Below are positions 1 to 4,478 of a stretch of DNA of 5,859 nt, piece by piece. The notes below the pieces were generated by a model. It was given only the letters and a program-made list of their open reading frames with translations. It was not told the origin of the DNA and did no database searches. Position numbers and translations under genes: made by a program. The DNA is from UBA8337 sp965662725 (lineage in GTDB: Bacteria > Pseudomonadota > Alphaproteobacteria > RS24): NCBI GenBank assembly GCA_965662725.1, contig CBFIIT010000051.1:1-5859 (forward strand), given 5' to 3'. Numbering within the stretch: position 1 is the first letter of the stretch; the number at the start of each line of letters is the position of its first letter.

Positions 1-1
1 A

Positions 2-139
2 GTGGCCTTGGGCGCAACCAGCTTCCCGAAGGAAATTGTTAAAGGCAATGTGAAAGTCGGCGGCAACCCGCTGGCCTTGATGAAAGTGTTCGGCCGCCTC
101 GACGAATTCCCGAATGATTTTAATATAGTCACGCCATGA
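2..139 (+). CDS. Alkyl/aryl-sulfatase-like protein, C-terminal end (partial)
   Basis: This is the last 45 codons of a gene that begins before the window; the frame is open from base 2 to the TGA at 137-139. The visible protein contains KGNVKVGGNPLALMKVFGRL and ends DEFPNDFNIVTP. A glycine/asparagine turn, a leucine-rich helix and a terminal FNIVTP are what I recall for the C-terminal SCP2-like domain of SdsA1/YjcS/BDS1-type alkylsulfatases. In that family an N-terminal zinc metallo-beta-lactamase domain cleaves alkyl sulfate esters, and the C-terminal domain is thought to bind the hydrophobic chain. The metal-binding part is outside the window, so activity cannot be judged. A structured repeat (141-222) starts one base after the stop codon, so any transcript would run straight into its hairpins. 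It could also be another protein with an SCP2-type end. Confidence 0.7.
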   Translation: MALGATSFPKEIVKGNVKVGGNPLALMKVFGRLDEFPNDFNIVTP

Positions 140-140
140 C

Positions 141-222
141 GGTAAAAGGGCGCGGTCGCTTTAGCGACCTCCGCCCGCCTTCCGCAAGCGAGCAGCCGCG
201 CGAAGTGCGGCCAGCGAGACGG
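141..222 (+). repeat. Structured repeat M2, copy 1
   Basis: This is one of three copies of a hairpin-rich repeat. In order it has: TAAAAG (143-148); an outer stem GGGCG (148-152) with CGCCC (172-176); an inner hairpin GGTCGC-TTTA-GCGACC (154-169); the linker GCCTTCCGCAAGCG (177-190); a third hairpin GCCGCGC-GAA-GTGCGGC (195-211, one G-T pair); and the tail AGACGG (217-222). The other copies at 334-406 and 3911-3984 keep the same order, the same 1-nt and 2-nt spacers around the inner hairpin, and the GAA loop of the third hairpin, while the stem bases differ. It begins one base after the stop codon of the sulfatase-like gene. No T-tract follows, so it is not a classic intrinsic terminator. Confidence 0.8.
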
Positions 223-231
223 CTTTATTTT

Positions 232-260
232 CGGGACGCCAACACCTAACGGTGTTGGAC
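232..260 (+). repeat. Structured repeat M1, copy 1
   Basis: A 29-nt module starts with CGGGACG and continues into a perfect 8-bp hairpin, CCAACACC-TAAC-GGTGTTGG (239-258). It matches 4079-4107 at 24 of 29 positions in the same orientation, and it matches the reverse complement of 304-332. The core CTAACG (apical stem pair plus loop) is invariant across the three copies, while several stem pairs change together. It lies 9 bases after M2 copy 1. Confidence 0.75.
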
Positions 261-303
261 GTTTTGTTAGAGGAATAAGAATGGTTGTTCGTGGCACTCA
301 AAC

Positions 304-332
304 GCTCAACGGCGTTAGCCGTTGACGCCCCG
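304..332 (-). repeat. Structured repeat M1, copy 2
   Basis: This is M1 on the reverse strand. The hairpin TCAACGGC-GTTA-GCCGTTGA (306-325) is a perfect 8-bp stem. Compared with copy 1, three base pairs are replaced by different complementary pairs (C-G to T-A, A-T to G-C, C-G to G-C, read in M1 orientation). It directly abuts M2 copy 2, so here M1 (reverse) and M2 (forward) form a compact pair. Confidence 0.75.
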
Positions 333-333
333 C

Positions 334-406
334 GCTAAAAGCACTTGCCAACTTGTTGGCTTAGTGCGCCTTGCGCCAGCGACAAACGCGAAGCGTTTGG
401 AGTCGG
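334..406 (+). repeat. Structured repeat M2, copy 2
   Basis: This is a second M2 copy in the same orientation as copy 1. It has GCTAAAAG (334-341), the outer stem GCACT (341-345) with AGTGC (363-367), the inner hairpin GCCAAC-TT-GTTGGC (347-360), the linker GCCTTGCGCCAGCG (368-381), the third hairpin CAAACGC-GAA-GCGTTTG (383-399) and the tail AGTCGG (401-406). All three stems differ in sequence from copy 1 yet pair perfectly. The linker, the GAA loop and the spacer lengths are kept. Confidence 0.8.
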
Positions 407-427
407 TCGGTTGCGAACGACAACCCG

Positions 428-540
428 GCCAACTTGTTGGCTTGGGGCTGGAGGTTACGCCTAACCGAAAATAGAGTTGAATCAAGCTATCCGCCAACGC
501 GATATGGCTTCGAGGGTGTTTGCAACTTGCCCTTTTAGCC
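428..540. repeat. Decayed pieces of M2-like repeats
   Basis: GCCAACTTGTTGGCTT at 428-443 is an exact 16-nt second copy of 347-362, the inner hairpin of M2 copy 2, now flanked by a shorter CCC/GGG stem. At 508-540 the reverse strand reads GGCTAAAAGGGC, then a small GTT/AAC hairpin, a matching CCC arm and CGAAG. This resembles the start of M2 copy 3 but lacks the middle linker. Between the two pieces is another short palindrome, GGTTA-CGCC-TAACC (453-466). I read this stretch as degraded or partial members of the same family. No gene is supported here. Confidence 0.45.
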
Positions 541-549
541 AAAACGGAT

Positions 550-593
550 CTTATTTTCAAATATCTTCTTCCATTTAACTTATTGAAAATAAG
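550..593 (-). terminator. AT-rich inverted repeat downstream of the hypothetical gene
   Basis: CTTATTTTCAA (550-560) and TTGAAAATAAG (583-593) form a perfect 11-bp inverted repeat with a 22-nt loop, 44 bases beyond the stop codon of the reverse-strand gene at 637-1449. It could end that transcript, but the stem is AT-rich, the loop is long and there is no clean T-tract, so it is a weak terminator candidate. A second small palindrome, GTAGCT-TCCT-AGCTAC (625-640), overlaps the stop codon itself. The inverted repeat could instead mark the edge of a small insertion. Confidence 0.35.
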
Positions 594-636
594 CTCTCTT
601 TTTCTAAGTAGCGCATGCGGGTCTGTAGCTTCCTAG

Positions 637-1449
637 CTACTCGCTCTGGCAAGGAAATATTCTCGTCAGGGCGTCACCAATGAAGATTATCGAGTTCTTT
701 TCTTCAATTTTGTCATGAGGATATTTTTGTTCAGATAGATAGTCGGAAAAAAATGATGCTGTCAGTAAATCGTCCGAGAAGTCCAATTGTTGAGTGGGGC
801 ATATTTTCCCTGCTGATTGAAGGTAGTCCGAAATTTCGACAACTAAAACAAGGTATTTGCTGGCTATTAGCACCTCATCATCAGAAGGCTTGATAGGCCA
901 AAAAATGAGAGACTTGAATATGCCGCCGCGCCTTACTCTAGTGTCCATCCAGTCGTCATATCGCAACACTTTCTCGAAGGCGTTGTGATGTTGTAAGAAA
1001 CCCTGCGTTTCCTGAATGCCATCTGTTACTTGCACTGCTGAAAAAAGGCGAATTGAAAAATATACAGTTAGTACAATTACAATCGAGGCCCATGGTGCAT
1101 GGCGCTCAAGTTGTCGCCTAGTTTTGCTCTTGCTTCCATATGTTTTTGCGAATGCGAAAAACTCGGTTTCTAGTCGGTTTATTGTGGAACCCCAACTCTC
1201 GTGAGCATTTTCTCTTAATGTCGCGATGTCGTTAGAAATCTTTTCCTCAAGTTCTTTAAGCGTGTCCCAACCGGTATAATTCTCAATAATAAAGTCTTTA
1301 CACTTCTCTCGAAGTTTCTCTTCGTAATCTTCAAGGTCGATACTTTCCAACACTTCCTTTGCTTCCGCATCATCAACGTTCAACTCTGTGATGCTGACCA
1401 AAGGCTCAAATTTTTCTGCAAGTTCTACGAGCACGGTTAAACGCGTCAT
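637..1449 (-). CDS. Hypothetical protein with one central membrane segment
   Basis: I do not recognise this 270-residue protein. Residues about 22-106 are highly charged and probably helical, rich in Glu and Lys, and could form a coiled coil. A basic stretch KSKTRRQLERH (about 107-117) is followed by a single hydrophobic segment (about 119-139, WASIVIVLTVYFSIRLFSAV). By the positive-inside rule the N-terminal half would be cytoplasmic and the C-terminal 130 residues outside, but this is inference. There is no signal peptide and no catalytic motif that I can name. The start is supported by AGAAAGGG just upstream and by a good promoter at 1486-1514. The gene is clearly AT-richer than its neighbours and lies beside the repeat cluster, which fits an accessory or recently acquired gene. 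It runs in the same direction as the flavoprotein gene upstream but is separated from it by a terminator. Confidence 0.75.
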   Translation of the reverse strand: MTRLTVLVELAEKFEPLVSITELNVDDAEAKEVLESIDLEDYEEKLREKCKDFIIENYTGWDTLKELEEKISNDIATLRENAHESWGSTINRLETEFFAFAKTYGSKSKTRRQLERHAPWASIVIVLTVYFSIRLFSAVQVTDGIQETQGFLQHHNAFEKVLRYDDWMDTRVRRGGIFKSLIFWPIKPSDDEVLIASKYLVLVVEISDYLQSAGKICPTQQLDFSDDLLTASFFSDYLSEQKYPHDKIEEKNSIIFIGDALTRIFPCQSE

Positions 1450-1485
1450 TTTGATGCCCTTTCTAGGCTTATTTTTATTAATTTG

Positions 1486-1514
1486 AGGATAATGTCCGGT
1501 TAACTTTGTGTCAA
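1486..1514 (-). promoter_or_regulatory. Sigma70-type promoter of the hypothetical gene
   Basis: On the reverse strand TTGACA (1509-1514) is a perfect -35 box, followed by a 17-nt spacer and TATCCT (1486-1491) as the -10 box. Transcription would start about 30 nt before the ATG at 1449. A ribosome binding site AGAAAGGG lies in that short leader. Confidence 0.55.
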
Positions 1515-1564
1515 TATTGCCTCCCCCCGACGGTAAGCAGCAAGAATGGTGCGATTAAATAAGA

Positions 1565-1592
1565 AAAGCCCCGCCATTTCTGACGGGGCTTT
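1565..1592 (-). terminator. Intrinsic terminator of the flavoprotein gene
   Basis: AAAGCCCCG (1565-1573) pairs with CGGGGCTTT (1584-1592) around a 10-nt loop. On the reverse strand the GC-rich stem runs into TTTTCTTATTT. It lies 23 bases beyond the stop codon of the gene at 1616-2590. The forward strand also has a T-rich trailer, so it may work in both directions. Confidence 0.8.
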
Positions 1593-1615
1593 CTAATTTT
1601 AAAAGCAGCTGGCTG

Positions 1616-2590
1616 CTAGCTGGCAAATTTCTGCAAGCGGTCGGCGATGATGCTTTCCGCTTGGCTGACCATGCCGCCAACAAGCTCTGCACAGCTTGGA
1701 ATATCGTGAATGAGACCGGCGACCATGCCACAGCTCCAGGCACCGGCATCCATATCGCCATCGCTCATGATTTTCGGATAGACACCGGCAACCTCATCCA
1801 TAATGTCATTGATTTGCAGATTATCGCCGAGGTCTTTTTCTTTCTGCTGAATGCGCTCAACCGCTTCGTTTTTCAACACGCGCTCAGTGTTGCGCAAGGG
1901 GCGCATAATCAGCGTGGTGTCGAGTTCAGAAGCCGCAACCAGCGCGTCTTTAACATTTTGGTGAACAGGCGCTTCTTTGGTGGCGATAAAGCGCGTGCCC
2001 ATATTAATGCCGTCTGCGCCCAGTGCCAAAGCGGCGACCAATTGTTGCGCATTGCCCATGCCGCCCGATGCGACAAACGGAATGTCCAATTCTTCGGCCG
2101 CGCGCGGCAGCAAAATCATGTTCGGAATATCATCTTCACCCGGGTGACCGCCGCACTCAAAGCCGTCAACGGAAACCGCATCGCAACCGATATTCTGTGC
2201 TTTCACTGAGTGACGCACAGAGGTGCATTTGTGAATGACTTTAATGCCGGCCTCTTTCATCGCAGGCATATATTGCTCAGGGCTGCGACCTGCCGTTTCA
2301 ACAATGCGCACGCCTTGCGCGATAATCGCTTCGATGTAACCCGGATAATCAGGATTGGCGAAGCCCGGCAGGAAAGTCAGGTTCACGCCGATGGGCTTGT
2401 CGGTCATGTCTTTGCAACGGGCGATCTCATTGGCCAAATCTTTCGGCGATTTTTGCGTTAGGCCGGTAATGATGCCAAGGCCACCGGCATTGGATACGGC
2501 AGCCGCCATTTCAGCAAAACCGACATGGTGCATGCCGCCTTGAATAACCGGATGCTCAATGCCGAACAGTTCAGTAATACGCGTTTTCAT
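1616..2590 (-). CDS. Nitronate monooxygenase / NADH:quinone reductase family flavoprotein
   Basis: This is a complete 324-residue FMN-dependent TIM-barrel protein of the nitronate monooxygenase (2-nitropropane dioxygenase) family. Family hallmarks are visible: PVIQGGMHHVGFAEMAAAVS then NAGGLG near the N-terminus (14-39), DGFECGGHPGEDD (142-154) with the conserved His149, and the FMN phosphate-binding region ASGGMG (174-179) followed by GINMGTRF (194-201). The run HKCTSVRHSVKAQ before DGFECGGHPGEDD is what I remember from Pseudomonas aeruginosa PA1024, which was reassigned from nitronate monooxygenase to NADH:quinone reductase. Quinone reduction is therefore as likely as nitronate oxidation. 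The protein is probably cytosolic. The start is supported by GAGGGAGA (2597-2604), a good ribosome binding site 6 nt before the ATG. It diverges from the thiolase gene and ends at its own terminator. Confidence 0.88.
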   Translation of the reverse strand: MKTRITELFGIEHPVIQGGMHHVGFAEMAAAVSNAGGLGIITGLTQKSPKDLANEIARCKDMTDKPIGVNLTFLPGFANPDYPGYIEAIIAQGVRIVETAGRSPEQYMPAMKEAGIKVIHKCTSVRHSVKAQNIGCDAVSVDGFECGGHPGEDDIPNMILLPRAAEELDIPFVASGGMGNAQQLVAALALGADGINMGTRFIATKEAPVHQNVKDALVAASELDTTLIMRPLRNTERVLKNEAVERIQQKEKDLGDNLQINDIMDEVAGVYPKIMSDGDMDAGAWSCGMVAGLIHDIPSCAELVGGMVSQAESIIADRLQKFAS

Positions 2591-2724
2591 TTCAGGTCTC
2601 CCTCAATCAGAATTTGAAAAGCATGTTACGCACTGGAGGGGGGAGTGCAAACGAAAATTAACTTGTATGAGCGGTTTGTGATTTGGTAGCGTGCCGCCAG
2701 CAGATTTATTTAAGGGAGATAAAC
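2591..2724. promoter_or_regulatory. Divergent intergenic control region
   Basis: This 134-bp region must carry the starts of both the flavoprotein (reverse) and the thiolase (forward). On the reverse strand TTGCAC (2645-2650), a 16-nt spacer and TAACAT (2623-2628) make a plausible promoter. A short inverted repeat GCACT-N9-AGTGC (2630-2648) lies inside it and overlaps the -35 box, so it could be an operator. No convincing forward promoter stands out. The forward ribosome binding site is AAGGGAGAT (2712-2720). Confidence 0.4.
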
Positions 2725-3900
2725 ATGGCTGAAGCATATATTGTTGCCGCCGCGCGGACCGCAGGTGGTCGCCGTGATGGCAAATTGAAAGACTGGCATC
2801 CGGCTGATTTGGCGGCGCAAGTCATCAATGAATTGATTGACCGCACCAAAGCCGATCCGGCAATGGTTGAAGACGTTATCATGGGTTGTGTCGGCCAAGC
2901 CGGCGAACAGGCCGCCAATGTTGGCCGCAATGCGGTTTTGGCGTCAAAGCTGCCGGAAAGCGTGCCGGCGACATCGATTGACCGCCAGTGCGGTTCTTCA
3001 CAACAGTCCATCCACTTTGCCGCGCAAGCGGTTATGTCCGGCACAATGGATTGCGTCATCGCTGCTGGTGTTGAAAGCATGAGCCGCGTGCCGATGGGTC
3101 TGCCGATTTCATTGCCGTTCAAAGAAGGGCATGGCTTTTATGTCAGCCCGGCTATGCAAGAGCGTTATCCGAATGTGCAGTTCAGTCAATTTGCCGGTGC
3201 CGAAATGGTTGCCAAAAAATACGAGCTGTCCAAAGAAGATATCGACGCTTATGCCTATCGCAGCCACGAGCGTGCCATTGCGGCGACGCAGGCCGGTGCC
3301 TTTGACGAGGAAATCGTGCCGGTTGAAGTGACCAATGAAGATGGCGATACAGAGCTGCACAAAATTGACGAAGGCATTCGTTTCGATGCCAGCCTCGAAG
3401 GCATTCAGGGCGTTAAGCTGCTGGCCGAAGGTGGTGTGATTACCGCTGCTTCTTCAAGTCAAATTTGTGACGGCGCGTCAGGCGTGATGATTGTCAATGA
3501 AGACGGTTTGAAAAAGCTGGGCGTTGAGCCGCTGGCGAAAATCGTTCACCTGTCTGTTATGGGCCATGATCCGGTTATCATGCTGGAAGCGCCGATTCCT
3601 GCCGTCAAGCGCGCGCTGGATAAAGCCGGCCTGTCTGTCGATGATATTGACGTCTATGAAGTCAATGAAGCATTCGGTTCCGTGCCGGTTGCTTTCGCCA
3701 AAGAATTGGGTGTTGACGAAGAACGCTTGAATGTAAATGGCGGCGCGATTGCGTTGGGTCATCCGCTCGGCGGCTCCGGCACGAAGCTGATGGCAACATT
3801 GGTTCACGCCCTGAAGCGCAAAGGCGGTAAATACGGCCTGCAAACGATGTGCGAAGGTGGCGGCATGGCCAATGTAACGATTATTGAGAATTTGCAGTAA
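2725..3900 (+). CDS. Acetyl-CoA C-acyltransferase (thiolase)
   Basis: This is a complete 391-residue thiolase, the usual family length. It carries out the thiolytic cleavage of 3-ketoacyl-CoA, or the reverse condensation of acetyl-CoA, in the cytosol. All catalytic elements are present: the nucleophile Cys89 in DRQCGSS, NEAF (314-317), His346 in GGAIALGHPLGGSG, and the second cysteine, Cys376, in CEGGGMAN. The stretch AASSSQICDGASG (241-253) and the ending CEGGGMANVTIIENL look more like thiolases of fatty-acid or steroid-chain degradation (FadA5-like) than like PhaA-type biosynthetic enzymes; this is from memory and does not fix the substrate. I chose the ATG at 2725 because AAGGGAGAT lies 4 nt before it and MAEAYIVAAART is the normal N-terminus; an in-frame GTG at 2683 would add 14 unconserved residues. 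The last 17 codons are present again, diverged, at 3985-4035. Confidence 0.95.
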   Translation: MAEAYIVAAARTAGGRRDGKLKDWHPADLAAQVINELIDRTKADPAMVEDVIMGCVGQAGEQAANVGRNAVLASKLPESVPATSIDRQCGSSQQSIHFAAQAVMSGTMDCVIAAGVESMSRVPMGLPISLPFKEGHGFYVSPAMQERYPNVQFSQFAGAEMVAKKYELSKEDIDAYAYRSHERAIAATQAGAFDEEIVPVEVTNEDGDTELHKIDEGIRFDASLEGIQGVKLLAEGGVITAASSSQICDGASGVMIVNEDGLKKLGVEPLAKIVHLSVMGHDPVIMLEAPIPAVKRALDKAGLSVDDIDVYEVNEAFGSVPVAFAKELGVDEERLNVNGGAIALGHPLGGSGTKLMATLVHALKRKGGKYGLQTMCEGGGMANVTIIENLQ

Positions 3901-3910
3901 GGTTATTTGG

Positions 3911-3984
3911 CCGACTTGGGGCTTCGCCCCTGCGCTGGCGCAAGGCGGGCTAAGGTTCGCTTTGCTCACCAAGCCCTTTTAGCG
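3911..3984 (-). repeat. Structured repeat M2, copy 3
   Basis: This is a third M2 copy, on the reverse strand, starting 10 bases after the thiolase stop codon. Read in reverse it has CGCTAAAAG, the outer stem GGGCT (3976-3972) with AGCCC (3951-3947), an inner hairpin GGTGAGC-AAA-GCGAACC (3970-3954, two internal mismatches), the linker GCCTTGCGCCAGCG (3946-3933), the third hairpin GGGGC-GAA-GCCCC (3930-3918) and the tail AAGTCGG (3917-3911). The linker is identical to copy 2, while the outer and third stems are different but complementary. Its outer end touches the duplicated thiolase tail with no gap. Confidence 0.8.
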
Positions 3985-4035
3985 TGTGAAGGTGGTGGCA
4001 TGGCCAATTTAACGATTATTGAGAATCTTCAATAA
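3985..4035 (+). pseudogene. Duplicated 3' end of a thiolase gene
   Basis: This 51-nt stretch matches the last 51 nt of the thiolase gene (3850-3900) at 45 positions, including the stop codon. It encodes CEGGGMANLTIIENLQ against CEGGGMANVTIIENLQ in the intact gene. Five of the six nucleotide changes are silent and one gives Val to Leu. The similarity starts abruptly, at the edge of M2 copy 3. The bias toward silent changes says the two tails diverged while both were under protein-level selection, so this looks like the remnant of another thiolase allele or paralogue left by recombination, not a fresh duplication. It has no start codon or ribosome binding site of its own. Confidence 0.8.
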
Positions 4036-4040
4036 TGTAA

Positions 4041-4078
4041 TTGCGCGGCAGGCTTGGCCTAAGGCCCGCGCCGCGCAA
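4041..4078 (+). repeat. GC-rich hairpin between thiolase tail and M1
   Basis: TTGCGCGGC (4041-4049) and GCCGCGCAA (4070-4078) form a perfect 9-bp stem around a 20-nt loop, which itself contains the near-palindrome GGCCTAAGGCC. No T-tract follows. The loop shares CTAAGG and GGC-rich pieces with the reverse M2 copy, so it may be a much-changed family member, but I cannot align it convincingly. Confidence 0.55.
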
Positions 4079-4107
4079 CGGGTCGCTAACAGCTAACGCC
4101 GTTGGAC
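4079..4107 (+). repeat. Structured repeat M1, copy 3
   Basis: This is the third M1 module, 24 of 29 positions identical to 232-260. It starts CGGGTCG and has the same core CTAACG (4093-4098). Relative to copy 1 one stem pair flips from C-G to G-C, one becomes a T-G wobble and one is lost, so the stem is somewhat weaker than in the other two copies. Confidence 0.75.
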
Positions 4108-4126
4108 TTTGGCTCGAAAAAATCAA

Positions 4127-4170
4127 CCCCGCCCTGAAGTCGGAAGACTGAAACAGGGCGGGGCTTTTTT
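4127..4170 (+). terminator. Strong intrinsic terminator before the CDGSH gene
   Basis: CCCCGCCCTG (4127-4136) pairs perfectly with CAGGGCGGGG (4154-4163), followed by C and six T's (4165-4170). The 17-nt loop holds a smaller AGTC-GGAA-GACT hairpin (4138-4149). It ends forward transcription from the thiolase region. A run of six A's at 4117-4122 gives the reverse strand a T-tract too, so it could act in both directions, for example on rlmB transcripts that run past the CDGSH gene. Confidence 0.88.
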
Positions 4171-4171
4171 A

Positions 4172-4199
4172 TTGCTTTCCCGAGCGTGCGCCATAATAT
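4172..4199 (+). promoter_or_regulatory. Probable promoter of the CDGSH gene
   Basis: TTGCTT (4172-4177), a 16-nt spacer and TAATAT (4194-4199) resemble a sigma70-type promoter, directly after the terminator and 26 nt before the start codon. The boxes are imperfect, but the position between terminator and gene supports the call. Confidence 0.4.
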
Positions 4200-4225
4200 C
4201 GTCTCAAGAGAAAACGGAGAAAGTC

Positions 4226-4465
4226 ATGAGCCAAGCTGAATGTCCACAAAAAGCCCCGTATAAAACTGAAGTGAAAGCCGGAAAGCGTTATTTCTGGTGT
4301 TCATGCGGTAAATCGACCAACCAGCCATTTTGCGATGGCTCGCATAAAGGCACTGATTTTGAGCCGACGGTTTATGAAGCTGAAAAAGACGGCGATGTGT
4401 TCTTTTGCGGCTGCAAGGCGACAGCGCGCGGGCCTATGTGCGATGGTTCGCACAATAAGCTATAG
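4226..4465 (+). CDS. Dual CDGSH iron-sulfur domain protein
   Basis: This small 79-residue protein has two CDGSH iron-sulfur motifs. The first is CSCGKSTNQPFCDGSH, with likely ligands Cys25, Cys27, Cys36 and His40. The second is CGCKATARGPMCDGSH, with Cys61, Cys63, Cys72 and His76. In this family each motif holds a 2Fe-2S cluster through three cysteines and one histidine, and the proteins act in electron or cluster transfer and redox sensing; the partner here is unknown. There is no membrane anchor, unlike mitochondrial mitoNEET, so it should be soluble. The ATG at 4226 is chosen because ACGGAGA (4214-4220) sits just before it. A longer frame opening with TTG at 4109 would translate the terminator and is rejected. 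It appears to be a single-gene transcript, convergent with rlmB with 13 bases between the stop codons. Confidence 0.92.
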   Translation: MSQAECPQKAPYKTEVKAGKRYFWCSCGKSTNQPFCDGSHKGTDFEPTVYEAEKDGDVFFCGCKATARGPMCDGSHNKL

Positions 4466-4478
4466 CGACCGCGACCTT

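Noticed and set aside
141..222. Intrinsic terminator of the sulfatase-like gene
   Set aside because: The hairpins have no following T-tract, and the same module occurs in reverse orientation after the thiolase, so a dedicated terminator role is not supported.
141..540. CRISPR array
   Set aside because: The repeats differ in sequence, vary in orientation and have no regular unique spacers; conserved pairing rather than conserved sequence points to structured repeats.
315..560. 81-codon reverse-strand ORF
   Set aside because: It is built from the repeat modules; KPTSW appears twice because the GCCAACTTGTTGGCTT hairpin is duplicated. There is no coding bias or recognisable domain.
1661..2543. 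Forward-strand ORFs opposite the flavoprotein gene
   Set aside because: They are antisense shadows of a well-supported gene with family motifs along its whole length.
2683..2724. GTG start for the thiolase 14 codons upstream
   Set aside because: The added residues are not thiolase-like and would overlap the ribosome binding site that fits the ATG at 2725.
4109..4225. N-terminal extension of the CDGSH protein from a TTG at 4109
   Set aside because: It would translate through the strong intrinsic terminator and the promoter region. The ATG at 4226 has its own ribosome binding site and gives the normal compact protein.
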